NCBI RefSeq assembly: GCF_029893235.1
Contig: NZ_JARXWE010000003.1
Coordinates: forward strand, 62,001-126,000
DNA from: Dysgonomonas sp. PH5-45
GTDB lineage: Bacteria; Bacteroidota; Bacteroidia; Bacteroidales; Dysgonomonadaceae
Reading direction: 5' to 3'
Length of the DNA stretch: 64,000 bases
Made by a program: the position numbers and the translations under genes. Each line of letters begins with the position of its first letter. The first letter of the stretch is position 1. This document shows positions 28,760-36,780 of the stretch, one piece after another. The notes below the pieces were generated by a model. The model did not search any database. It saw only the letters and a list, made by a program, of their open reading frames with translations, and was not told the DNA's origin.

Positions 28760-29590
28760 TTATTTAACTATAATAGCAAGTATTGTTAACAAACTGCTGA
28801 TAGCAGAGGTTATGATTGTCAGGTTATATTGTTTTTGGATACCCACATCGGCATCTTTTTGTTTTTGGTCGGTAGGTTCAATATACAGCACGTCGTTTTG
28901 CTGTAAAAAGTAGTCTTGCGATGTCAACAAATCACTTTTTGTGAGGTTAATTCGCTTATATTCTTTTTTTCCGTTCTTTTCCCTGATTAAGAGTATATTT
29001 TCTCTTTTCCCGTATATGGTAAGGTCTTTTGCGGCGGCCAGTGCATCAAGCACAGACACCCTTTGTCCGGAAAAATAGTAAGAACCCGGCTGAAAAACTT
29101 CGCCCAACACAGACACCTTAAAGTTTAGTATCTGAACGCTCACAATGGGATCTTTAATATATTCTTTCAATCGGTTTTGCAGATATCCGGTAGCTTCGTC
29201 GGTAGTCATTCCACCTAATTTTATTCGGCCCAAAGTGGGGAAGTTAATTTCTCCCGCCTGATTCACAAGATAGCTATACGCTTTTGTGGCCTCAGATGCC
29301 GGAGCGGTCAACGACTCTATCATCAAAGTACCTGTTTGTTTGCTCTTAGACTTGTCTACCACCGTTGGAGCGGTTAAATTAAACGATGCCGCCACCGAAG
29401 GATCTACCGCCGAAACAATGATGCTCAGTTCATCGTCGGGCGATATTACGGTTTTGTACGAAACAGGATTTGCGTTCAGTTGCTCCTGGGTTAAAGAATC
29501 TATATTATTGAAATACGCTATTTTACTTTTCGATTTACATGAAGAGAGTATGATAACTCCTAAAAAGAGGATGAAGAATATTTTTTTCAT
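28760..29590 (-). CDS. Wza-like polysaccharide export lipoprotein
   Basis: This is an outer-membrane export channel subunit for the exopolysaccharide. The 276-residue lipoprotein has signal peptide and lipobox ILSSC (Cys18). A Poly_export domain (about 45-135) starts with SYKTVISPDDELSIIVSAVD. One SLBB domain has VLGEVFQPGSYYFSGQRVSV (about 165-185). A C-terminal hydrophobic helix (LTIITSAISSLLTILAIIVK) may cross the outer membrane, as in Wza. It is the first gene of the operon, with a promoter-like element about 110 bp upstream. Confidence 0.9.
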   Translation of the reverse strand: MKKIFFILFLGVIILSSCKSKSKIAYFNNIDSLTQEQLNANPVSYKTVISPDDELSIIVSAVDPSVAASFNLTAPTVVDKSKSKQTGTLMIESLTAPASEATKAYSYLVNQAGEINFPTLGRIKLGGMTTDEATGYLQNRLKEYIKDPIVSVQILNFKVSVLGEVFQPGSYYFSGQRVSVLDALAAAKDLTIYGKRENILLIREKNGKKEYKRINLTKSDLLTSQDYFLQQNDVLYIEPTDQKQKDADVGIQKQYNLTIITSAISSLLTILAIIVK

Positions 29591-29631
29591 ATTTATATAT
29601 TAAAGACTATGGTTATGGTACATTTTACACC

Positions 29632-29658
29632 TACTTAGTAACGGATTTAAACTAAGTA
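29632..29658 (-). promoter_or_regulatory. Hairpin in the exopolysaccharide operon leader
   Basis: TACTTAGT and ACTAAGTA form a perfect 8-bp stem with an 11-nt loop between the proposed transcription start and the Wza-like ATG. It is AT-rich and could be an operator palindrome or a leader RNA hairpin. Confidence 0.35.
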
Positions 29659-29702
29659 TATTGTACGTAACATATTATTTTCCTCGCATTTTTTAAAAGA
29701 CA

Positions 29703-29734
29703 CAAAGATATTCAGAATTTTAGTTATTAACAAT
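29703..29734 (-). promoter_or_regulatory. Candidate promoter of the exopolysaccharide operon
   Basis: The reverse strand shows ATTG, 20 nt, then TATCTTTG, close to the Bacteroidetes consensus TTTG-N19-21-TAnnTTTG. It predicts a leader of about 105 nt. Confidence 0.5.
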
Positions 29735-29788
29735 GTATTGTTGATAATTTTTATCGGCATACAGGCACTGCGCTAAAGGCAAATCCAT

Positions 29789-29796
29789 TATATTTG
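29789..29796 (+). promoter_or_regulatory. Candidate -7 box of the HU/SPOR gene
   Basis: TATATTTG matches TAnnTTTG and lies 4 bp before the ATG, predicting a leaderless mRNA. No -33 box is evident. Confidence 0.35.
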
Positions 29797-29800
29797 CATC

Positions 29801-30820
29801 ATGAAAAGACTGATATCGCATATAAGTTCTTTGGTATTAAAACATAACTGTGTCATTGTTCCCGAATTCGGCGGATTCATACTCAACTACAATAATGCCA
29901 AAATTGACAATACCGGTCTTATTCTATCTCCCAAATTCACCTATGCTTTCAACCAAAACCTAAAATATAACGACGGTCTGCTGGCCGAAGCTTATATGAA
30001 CGAAGAGAACCTTTCGTACGAGGCGGCTTGCAAAGAAATTGCAGAAGATGTGAAAAATCTGAACGTCTTTTTAGCATCGGAAGGCACACTGCAAATAGAA
30101 AACATAGGGGGCTTGAAGATTCAGGAAGGTGGATTGCTTGTATTTGAACCGATAGAAGTTTTTTTCCACCCCTCAACGTTTGGCTGTTCAGACTTATCTA
30201 TCCGCCCTTTAGACCAGATAATGGAAGTAAAGAGCATGGTAGAAACCAAGCGCAAACATTTCGATATGAAGCGGGTGGTAAGTGGCGCGGCAGCCGTTGC
30301 GGCAGCCATTGCGGTTTTCTTTATCGCCTCCACGCCTATTAACGAAAACAACGACCCTTACATACATAAATCGGGCTTCTTAACTACTGTTATTCATCCT
30401 AATAGCAATCTGAATATTGCTACACCCTCTGCAAATACAGGGGAAAAACCAACCGTTTTGGATGAGCCTGCACTTATATCCGAAGTTGAAACAAAACAAC
30501 CATCAAAAGAAGCCGATAAAATCCCCGCCACACCAATCAACACCGCAAAAAAAGAGGTAAAAGTTGAAGTTTCGGACCAAGCGGCAAACCTCAGATATTA
30601 CCTTATTGTAGGTGGTGAAACAGACAGCCACTTAGCGGAAAGACGGTTGAACCAATTTAAAAATCAAGGCTTTGCTAATGCACACCTTCTGAAATCGCCC
30701 GACAGAATCCGTATATATGTTGCCGCATTCAACAATAAAGATTCTGCCGATTCTTATTTGGTTCAGTTCAAAAAAAATCATCCTAAATATAGCGATGCGT
30801 GGATTTTAACTAAAAAGTAA
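29801..30820 (+). CDS. HU-like (CCDC81) and SPOR domain protein
   Basis: This is a Bacteroidetes envelope/cell-division family protein of 339 residues. Residues 1-70 start MKRLISHISSLVLKHNCVIV and then PEFGGFILNY, the HU-CCDC81-type N-terminal pair. One membrane helix lies at about 165-182 (VSGAAAVAAAIAVFFIAST). A low-complexity periplasmic linker follows, and a SPOR domain closes the protein (about 265-339, LRYYLIVGGETDSHLAERRL). SPOR domains bind denuded peptidoglycan at the septum. The N-part would sit in the cytosol and might bind DNA or protein; that is inference. Confidence 0.85.
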   Translation: MKRLISHISSLVLKHNCVIVPEFGGFILNYNNAKIDNTGLILSPKFTYAFNQNLKYNDGLLAEAYMNEENLSYEAACKEIAEDVKNLNVFLASEGTLQIENIGGLKIQEGGLLVFEPIEVFFHPSTFGCSDLSIRPLDQIMEVKSMVETKRKHFDMKRVVSGAAAVAAAIAVFFIASTPINENNDPYIHKSGFLTTVIHPNSNLNIATPSANTGEKPTVLDEPALISEVETKQPSKEADKIPATPINTAKKEVKVEVSDQAANLRYYLIVGGETDSHLAERRLNQFKNQGFANAHLLKSPDRIRIYVAAFNNKDSADSYLVQFKKNHPKYSDAWILTKK

Positions 30821-30860
30821 AAACCCTAAAAACACCACACGGATAACCCTATCTGTTTTG

Positions 30861-30868
30861 TACCTTTG
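30861..30868 (+). promoter_or_regulatory. Candidate -7 box of the MATE gene
   Basis: TACCTTTG followed by C fits the TAnnTTTG box and lies 4 bp before ATG 30873. This supports that start over the TTG at 30858, which would overlap the box. Confidence 0.35.
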
Positions 30869-30872
30869 CAGG

Positions 30873-32174
30873 ATGGATAAACAGATACTCAGGTTAGCAT
30901 TACCCAATATAATATCCAATATCACCGTTCCGCTTTTGGGCTTGGTCGATATATTTATTGTGGGGCATCTCGACTCCGAACTATACATCGGAGCCATAGC
31001 CATTGCTGCCATGATATTCAATCTGATTTACTGGAATTTTTCGTTCCTGCGGATGGGCACGAGTGGTTTTACGGCACAGGCTTACGGGGCAAACAATAAA
31101 CAAGCGGTAGCCAATACGCTTGTCCGTTCGTTGAGTGTGGCTTTCTTTTCGTCGGTGGTTATAGTTCTTTTGCAGTATTTCATTCTGTGGTTAGGTTTTC
31201 ATATTATAGGTGTCAACAAAGAACTGCAAGCTTATGTAGAAGAATATTTTTACATCTACATATGGGCTGCCCCGGCCATTCTGGGGATGTATGCTTTTTC
31301 GGGCTGGTTTGTAGGGCTGCAGGATTCCAAAACACCGATGTTTATTGCCATTACCGTCAATCTGGTTAATATCTGCTTGAGCCTGCTGTTTGTTTTCGTT
31401 TGCGGAATGCAGATTAAAGGCGTGGCTCTGGGTGCGGTTATTGCCCAGTTTTCGGGTTTAGTGCTTGCCATTGTTATAGCTTTGAAGAAACACAGGTTTG
31501 TAAGCCAACATTTCAGCCTCAAAGTATTGAACAACAGACAGGCATACGTTCCTTTCTTTAAAGTGAACGGCGATATATTTTTGCGTACGCTTTGTATTAT
31601 TGCCGTAACAACTTTTTTCACAGCGCAGTCCGAAAGTATGGGTAACACCCTTCTTGCCGTAAACACACTACTCTTGCAACTGTTCGTGCTGTTCTCTTAT
31701 ATGATGGATGGGCTTGCTTATGCTGCCGAAGCCCTTACCGGAAAGTTTATCGGTGCCGGAAGCATGGACAGGCTCAAAGCTCTCGTAAAGCGTCTGTTTT
31801 TGTGGGGAACAGCTTTCGCATTGCTGTTCACGCTGGTTTACGTCCTGTTTATCGACCAGATTTTCCATTTGCTGACCGACAAAGAAAATATCATAGAGGC
31901 AAGTAAGCAATACCGCTGGTGGGCGCTGCTTATACCCATAGCCGGATTTTCGGCCTTCTTGTGGGACGGCATCTTTGTGGGGGCTACCGCTTCTAAATAT
32001 ATGCGCAATTCTATGTTTGTGGCTGCAGGATGTTTCTTCGCCGTTTTTTACGCCCTGTTTCCTGTTTGGGGGAACGATGCCTTATGGCTGGCATTCGTCA
32101 CATATCTGTTTATGAGAGGCGTAATGCAAACCTTTTTATTTAAGAAAGTAAAACAGGAAATAAGAATGATGTGA
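30873..32174 (+). CDS. MATE family efflux transporter (DinF-like)
   Basis: This is a twelve-helix inner-membrane antiporter of the multidrug and toxic compound extrusion family. The 433-residue protein begins MDKQILRLALPNIISNITVP and contains GLVDIFIVGHLDSELYIGAI and RMGTSGFTAQAYGANN. These are the first-helix and loop motifs of DinF-like MATE proteins. The second half repeats the fold (SYMMDGLAYAAEALTGKFIG, about 275-294). The substrate is unknown. It converges on the ABC permease gene across a bidirectional terminator. Confidence 0.9.
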   Translation: MDKQILRLALPNIISNITVPLLGLVDIFIVGHLDSELYIGAIAIAAMIFNLIYWNFSFLRMGTSGFTAQAYGANNKQAVANTLVRSLSVAFFSSVVIVLLQYFILWLGFHIIGVNKELQAYVEEYFYIYIWAAPAILGMYAFSGWFVGLQDSKTPMFIAITVNLVNICLSLLFVFVCGMQIKGVALGAVIAQFSGLVLAIVIALKKHRFVSQHFSLKVLNNRQAYVPFFKVNGDIFLRTLCIIAVTTFFTAQSESMGNTLLAVNTLLLQLFVLFSYMMDGLAYAAEALTGKFIGAGSMDRLKALVKRLFLWGTAFALLFTLVYVLFIDQIFHLLTDKENIIEASKQYRWWALLIPIAGFSAFLWDGIFVGATASKYMRNSMFVAAGCFFAVFYALFPVWGNDALWLAFVTYLFMRGVMQTFLFKKVKQEIRMM

Positions 32175-32179
32175 ACACA

Positions 32180-32225
32180 AAAGAGCAGATTGTATTTTCT
32201 TGCTTGATACTGCAATCTGCCCTTT
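32180..32225. terminator. Bidirectional terminator between MATE and ABC permease genes
   Basis: AAAGAGCAGATTG (32180-32192) and CAATCTGCCCTTT (32213-32225) pair over 13 positions with one mismatch. They stand between two convergent genes. Confidence 0.75.
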
Positions 32226-32239
32226 CGGTGTAATAATAT

Positions 32240-33421
32240 CTATTTTATTTTTTTGCGGATGATAAAAGCGTTTACAGAACCTAACACAACAAACAGGATC
32301 AAGCCTATAAGCACCATATTCAGATATCCCGCAGATTCGTATTGCGGAAAAATCCGGCTTACAACCTCGCTATATTGTTTCTGAGCCACTACAACCACAA
32401 TGAACGACAGAAGCAAAGTTGCTCCGTTTATGGCCAAAGCCAGATAGATGTAAGGCTTGGTCAGGGTTTTACGGGCATAGCCAATCAAGCGTAAATTGAT
32501 AAGTTTCTGCATATTCTTTTCCAACAGCAGGTAAATGCTCAAAATAAGAATCACCAAGGCCAGCACACATATTATCAACCCGATAGCCGCCACGATGGTT
32601 ACTATAATCTTCAGAAACATAGACAGTTTGCTGGCTGCCGTATTTCCTTGATTCACTTCATAGCCTTTATTCTTAAAATAGGATGCGATTTGAGGATGCG
32701 TAACGTCTTTGATTTCAACAATCAAGCGGACGGGCTTAGCATCAGTATTTTCGCCGAAGCGGGTGTTTGCCCAAGTCATAAAATCTTCGGGAACGAGTAT
32801 CGTGTTCAGGCGGTCGGAAAATCCCACCACATTGCCCTTGAATTGCTGCATCTGTCCGTTACCACGGATTGTTATATCAAAATTTATCATCTTCACCAAG
32901 TCCTGCGAAAGCTTAGGCATGGAGCGCGACTCGGCAAACCCGAAGTTGTACAAATCCAGATAGTTGCGAGGCAATATAATGGGGATAACGTTACGCCCTT
33001 CCGAGAATTTCCAATCGCGGGTATTGACATCTATAAATTGCACAGGAACCGACTCGAAAAACATATCCGTATTGAACCCGATGCCCATGCTCCGGGAAGA
33101 GATTCCTGCCCTCACACCGAATTGTCCGGGAGTGAATACCCCAACGTCTTTTATAAAGTCTTTGGTTTTCAGTTCGCCGATTTCGTCCGGATGAAATCCC
33201 GAACCTGCGGATGCCAACGAACTGAGCAGACCCAGTTTCTTGGTCAGCACAAAATAATCCTTCTTAAAGAGAGTTTCTTTTTGCGAAAACAAAGGATTTA
33301 TATCGAAGTAAAACTGAAGAGACAACAGCAAGATGGACATCCCTATCAGGTTGGCAAAAAAGAACCCGATGAGTTGGGGTTTGCTGATGTTTTCGCGCAA
33401 TAATTTCCAAACCAGCTTCAT
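32240..33421 (-). CDS. ABC transporter permease, FtsX-like
   Basis: This is a 393-residue inner-membrane permease with one N-terminal helix (about 18-38), a large periplasmic domain (about 45-265) and three C-terminal helices (about 270-305, 325-345, 365-385). That is the FtsX/MacB topology. The periplasmic part contains RSMPKLSQDLVKMINFDITI. The gene overlaps the ATPase gene by 4 bp. Such MacB-like systems act as mechanotransmitters or lipoprotein/antibiotic exporters, and the role here is not known. Neighbouring DUF4836 lipoprotein suggests a three-part envelope unit. Confidence 0.8.
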   Translation of the reverse strand: MKLVWKLLRENISKPQLIGFFFANLIGMSILLLSLQFYFDINPLFSQKETLFKKDYFVLTKKLGLLSSLASAGSGFHPDEIGELKTKDFIKDVGVFTPGQFGVRAGISSRSMGIGFNTDMFFESVPVQFIDVNTRDWKFSEGRNVIPIILPRNYLDLYNFGFAESRSMPKLSQDLVKMINFDITIRGNGQMQQFKGNVVGFSDRLNTILVPEDFMTWANTRFGENTDAKPVRLIVEIKDVTHPQIASYFKNKGYEVNQGNTAASKLSMFLKIIVTIVAAIGLIICVLALVILILSIYLLLEKNMQKLINLRLIGYARKTLTKPYIYLALAINGATLLLSFIVVVVAQKQYSEVVSRIFPQYESAGYLNMVLIGLILFVVLGSVNAFIIRKKIK

Positions 33422-34059
33422 AAGGCAAATTTTTGATGGTAGTCTATGGGCAAGTGTTTGCCGATGGAGGTCACTATTATGGCCGCACCTTGCGTTTGTG
33501 CTTCGGCAGTCACCATTTGGGCTATCAACAGGGAGTTATCATCGTCCAAGTGACTGATAGGCTCGTCCAAGACCAGAAAACGGAACGGTTGGCACAGTGA
33601 ACGCACAACAGCCACGCGCTGCTGCTGCCCCCACGACATTTTTCCTATTTTTTCGTTTATTTTCTCGTCGATGTTCAGTTCTTCGAGCAGCGATTTTATT
33701 TGTGCCGGAGTTTTATAACCTGTCAGGTTATTTTTTATCTGGATATTTTCGAGAACGGTCAGTTCAGGAAACAAACGCAGTTCCTGAAACAGCAGGCTGA
33801 GTTGCGTGCGCCTGACGTCGTCCCATTGTTTGGGAGGTAAGGTTTTTATATTGTGTCCGTTAAGGCTTATCGTGCCCGAATAGTCGTGCCGATAGCCATA
33901 CATAAAACTGCACAAAGAACTTTTCCCTTTGCCCGAAGCCGATTCGATAAGATACCGCTCACCTGCTTCGAACTGTATGGTGTGCTGCCAGACTTCGGAT
34001 TCGATAACCTCGCCCCGAAACACATCGGGCAACACATCATATAGCTTTATCTGATTCAT
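33418..34059 (-). CDS. ABC transporter ATPase with non-standard motifs
   Basis: This is a 213-residue ATPase that would pair with the FtsX-like permease. The P-loop reads ASGKGKSS (41-48), with Lys where the standard GxSGSGKS has Ser. The signature is MSWGQQQR (about 141) in place of LSGGQ. Walker B LVLDEP (about 160) is normal. The region of the switch histidine reads IIVTSIGKHL, without the usual His after Thr. It may still function, but several catalytic positions are unusual. Its ATG shares one base with the stop of the DUF4836 gene (TAATG). Confidence 0.82.
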   Translation of the reverse strand: MNQIKLYDVLPDVFRGEVIESEVWQHTIQFEAGERYLIESASGKGKSSLCSFMYGYRHDYSGTISLNGHNIKTLPPKQWDDVRRTQLSLLFQELRLFPELTVLENIQIKNNLTGYKTPAQIKSLLEELNIDEKINEKIGKMSWGQQQRVAVVRSLCQPFRFLVLDEPISHLDDDNSLLIAQMVTAEAQTQGAAIIVTSIGKHLPIDYHQKFAL

Positions 34060-35513
34060 TATTTTCTGATTTGCTCGAAGATAACCGCCAAACTGTTTTT
34101 GTTGGCATCGGCCATCCTTAGCTTCATTTCAGTTGATTTATAATCCGTTACCGAAATCGAAAAATCTTTAGTCATTGCTCCGAAGCCACCTAAAGCATAC
34201 GTGCTACCAAATATGGAAGCCGTATTCACATAAAAGTAAAACACCCCGTCATTTATACCGGGCAGATCCGATTTTTTAAAGCCGGATTTATAATCGCTGT
34301 TCAGAACTTCTTTTTGGGTTGTCAAGTAAAACAGCTTATCTTTTGTTCCCAAATAAATATTCTTAGCGCCGGTAAATATGTAGTAATTGTTATCATCCAC
34401 TTTCTGTACAGGCAGCATAAATTGTGTAGCCATTTCTTTGATGGCGGTTTGCATAACTGCCGGATCTTTAATGTCAGCAAACAGGTTTATTTCGAAATCG
34501 CCCCCTCCTATATTGTTTAAGGTACATGTAAGGTCGCCGTCGATGTTACCAAGCAGGCTGGCAATGTCAAATAAAGACTCTTTGCCAAGTTCTTTCATTA
34601 TACCCTGTTGTTCCAGCATTTTCACAAGCCCTTCGCCCTTAAGGTTTGCCGAGATAAACATTGCTGGGTTTTCGTTCAAGTATTTGAAATGATTGTCGGA
34701 ACCTTTTCCCGTCAAAGATTCCATCAGTTCTTTCTGATGGTTTTCGGCTTCCTTGTTCAAGAAACTCATCGCTGATTTTGCAACAATTTCTCCTTTGTTG
34801 AAATCAATATACATGCTATTGCGGGCATCGGCAACCATGTTTACAATCGGCATATTCATTGCCACGCCGGCTATATCGGCCAAATCTTTAAAATCGTTCA
34901 TCGCATCGGGCGACACGAATATGGATAAATCCGATTTTTTATCAAGAAATGCTTTGAACAGTTCATCGCCTGCCAAGCTGGCTTTTTCGTCTTGTTTCAA
35001 CAAGGCCTTAGCGGCATCGCCGGGAGCGATATCGCTGCCAGAGGAACTTGCATTATAGATGAGAAGGCGGCTGTTGTCCCACACCAAGGCTACGTTGCTG
35101 TTTTCGGAGGCAACATAAACGCCATTCGATTTTGTTATTTTATCTTTCTCTTCGGGAAACATCGTCTTTATTGTTTCATGCAATTTATCGGCATCGCTAA
35201 CAGCCATCAAAAGAGCCTGAAAATTCTTGTTGCCAAAAACGAACGAGTTTTCCTCAAAATCCAAACCGCACGACGAAGGGTCGCCTGCTATTTTGGCAAA
35301 AGCGGCGCTCTGCTCGTTATTATCACCTATTTCTTTCAACAATTTATCGGTTTCCTCTTTGTTCAACCCTGCTTTTTCGGCAAGGCTTGCACAATTAAAC
35401 CGCACAACAAAAGACGCATCGGCCGGAATAGTGTTCAGTAATTCTTTGTTTTCTTTACTACACGACGTAAAAATAAGAACGAGTAGCGAAACGATTGAAA
35501 TGATTTTTCTCAT
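34059..35513 (-). CDS. DUF4836 family lipoprotein
   Basis: This is a 484-residue Bacteroidetes lipoprotein. The signal peptide ends in lipobox IFTSC (Cys18), followed by SKENKELLNTIPADASFVVR, the usual DUF4836 opening. The rest alternates helices and strands with no enzyme motif (for example DGVFYFYVNTASIFGSTYAL near 430). Function is unknown. The tight coupling to the ABC ATPase and permease suggests it is the lipoprotein partner or cargo of that transporter. Confidence 0.85.
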   Translation of the reverse strand: MRKIISIVSLLVLIFTSCSKENKELLNTIPADASFVVRFNCASLAEKAGLNKEETDKLLKEIGDNNEQSAAFAKIAGDPSSCGLDFEENSFVFGNKNFQALLMAVSDADKLHETIKTMFPEEKDKITKSNGVYVASENSNVALVWDNSRLLIYNASSSGSDIAPGDAAKALLKQDEKASLAGDELFKAFLDKKSDLSIFVSPDAMNDFKDLADIAGVAMNMPIVNMVADARNSMYIDFNKGEIVAKSAMSFLNKEAENHQKELMESLTGKGSDNHFKYLNENPAMFISANLKGEGLVKMLEQQGIMKELGKESLFDIASLLGNIDGDLTCTLNNIGGGDFEINLFADIKDPAVMQTAIKEMATQFMLPVQKVDDNNYYIFTGAKNIYLGTKDKLFYLTTQKEVLNSDYKSGFKKSDLPGINDGVFYFYVNTASIFGSTYALGGFGAMTKDFSISVTDYKSTEMKLRMADANKNSLAVIFEQIRK

Positions 35514-35553
35514 AGTTATCAGTATTTTATATTTGAAAAGCCAAAACTAACAA

Positions 35554-35583
35554 AAAAAAGGATAAGTCACCTTATCCTTTTTT
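35554..35583 (-). terminator. Terminator of the bamA-ompH operon
   Basis: AAAAAAGGATAAG and its exact complement form a 13-bp stem with a 4-nt loop and a T-run after it on the reverse strand. It lies just after the second ompH gene. Confidence 0.85.
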
Positions 35584-35609
35584 ACAAAACAGTTATTAAA
35601 CAACCGTTT

Positions 35610-36107
35610 TTATTTTATTCCTAATTTTGCTTTTACAAGTTTTCCCGCGTCTACGGCACTGGTACTTACATAAGGCACAGTTCCTTTTTCGATGATGTAT
35701 GTATATCCTTGTTCCAGACCTACTTCTTGGATAGCTTTTCTTAATTTATCCAATAGCGGAGCTTGCAAGGTTTGATATAGTTCTTGCAACTCTTTTTGGC
35801 TGCTTTGGCTATAAGTTTGATATCGCTCTTCAATTTGTTCCAATTGTTTTTGGCGATCGGCAATAATGCTTGGGGTCAGGGTAGTTGTGTCATTACGGAA
35901 TTCAGTTTGTTTTTTCTGGAATTCGGCATCTATTCCGCCAATGATTTTCTTTATTTCTTCTTGTTTGGCATTGATTTTAGTTTCAACGTCTTTCAGTTCG
36001 GGCATAGCCATAAACACCTCCTCAGTACTGATATAGGCAAGTTTTTCTTGTGCATATACGCCAAAAGGCATTGCAATCAGAAGGCAAATAATAAGTTTTT
36101 TCAACAT
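35610..36107 (-). CDS. OmpH/Skp family periplasmic chaperone (second copy)
   Basis: This is a periplasmic holdase that carries unfolded outer-membrane proteins to the BAM complex. The 165-residue protein has signal peptide MLKKLIICLLIAMPFGVYA. A short strand with KLAYISTEEVFMAMPEL follows, then the long coiled-coil tentacle (about 40-125), and the closing strand EQGYTYIIEKGTVPYVSTSA. It lies 59 bp after a paralogue and ends at a strong terminator. Confidence 0.9.
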   Translation of the reverse strand: MLKKLIICLLIAMPFGVYAQEKLAYISTEEVFMAMPELKDVETKINAKQEEIKKIIGGIDAEFQKKQTEFRNDTTTLTPSIIADRQKQLEQIEERYQTYSQSSQKELQELYQTLQAPLLDKLRKAIQEVGLEQGYTYIIEKGTVPYVSTSAVDAGKLVKAKLGIK

Positions 36108-36166
36108 AATGAATGTAGTTTATTTATCTATTAGTTTAATTTTTTTTGCGCACAAATGTAGCGTAT

Positions 36167-36682
36167 TTACTTCGAATAACCTAATCTGGAAAGTACTTCG
36201 TTGCTTATGTCTATTTTGGGCGAAGCAAATATCACGCTGGTTGCCGAAGCCCGGTCTACCACCATTTGATATCCTTTGGCGTTGGAGATCTCCTTCACCG
36301 CATTGTATATTTCGTCTTGGATAGGCTTAATCAGGGCTTCACGTTTTTTGAACAATTCGCCTTCCGGACCAAAATATTTACGGTTAAGTTCCTGCAAAGC
36401 TTTTTCTTTCTCTACTATTTGCCCTTCACGTTTTTTCTTCTGGTCGGCCGACAGATATACCGATTCCGACTGATAGTTTTTATACATATTCTGTATTTCC
36501 TGTCTCGATTTGTCGAGCTCGGCCTGCCATTTTTTAGACATAGCGTCCAATTGTTCGTTCGCGGTTTCGTAGCTACTTATATTTTTAAGAATATACTCCA
36601 TGTCGATAAGCGCAAATTTCTGAGCATACGTACCGGCCGAAAAGGCAAGCATTAAACCGAAAAATAGAATAATCTTTTTCAT
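36167..36682 (-). CDS. OmpH/Skp family periplasmic chaperone (first copy)
   Basis: This is the paralogue of the following gene: 171 residues, signal peptide MKKIILFFGLMLAFSAGTYA, then QKFALIDMEYILKNISSYET. A coiled coil with EREAL-type heptads covers about 45-125, followed by the strand KGYQMVVDRASATSVIFASP. It lies 98 bp after bamA. Two tandem skp-like genes after bamA are standard in Bacteroidales. Confidence 0.9.
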   Translation of the reverse strand: MKKIILFFGLMLAFSAGTYAQKFALIDMEYILKNISSYETANEQLDAMSKKWQAELDKSRQEIQNMYKNYQSESVYLSADQKKKREGQIVEKEKALQELNRKYFGPEGELFKKREALIKPIQDEIYNAVKEISNAKGYQMVVDRASATSVIFASPKIDISNEVLSRLGYSK

Positions 36683-36780
36683 ATAGTTAATTTGTTTGGT
36701 TTATACTCTGTATTAGATGCTAAAACTAAGCAATTTGTTTAATAATAACGGGTTAAATAATGTAAATATTCGTTACTACA

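Noticed and set aside
30873-32174. The MATE protein as the missing Wzx flippase
   Set aside because: The sequence is DinF-like, it is on the opposite strand and separated by the HU/SPOR gene; no link beyond proximity.
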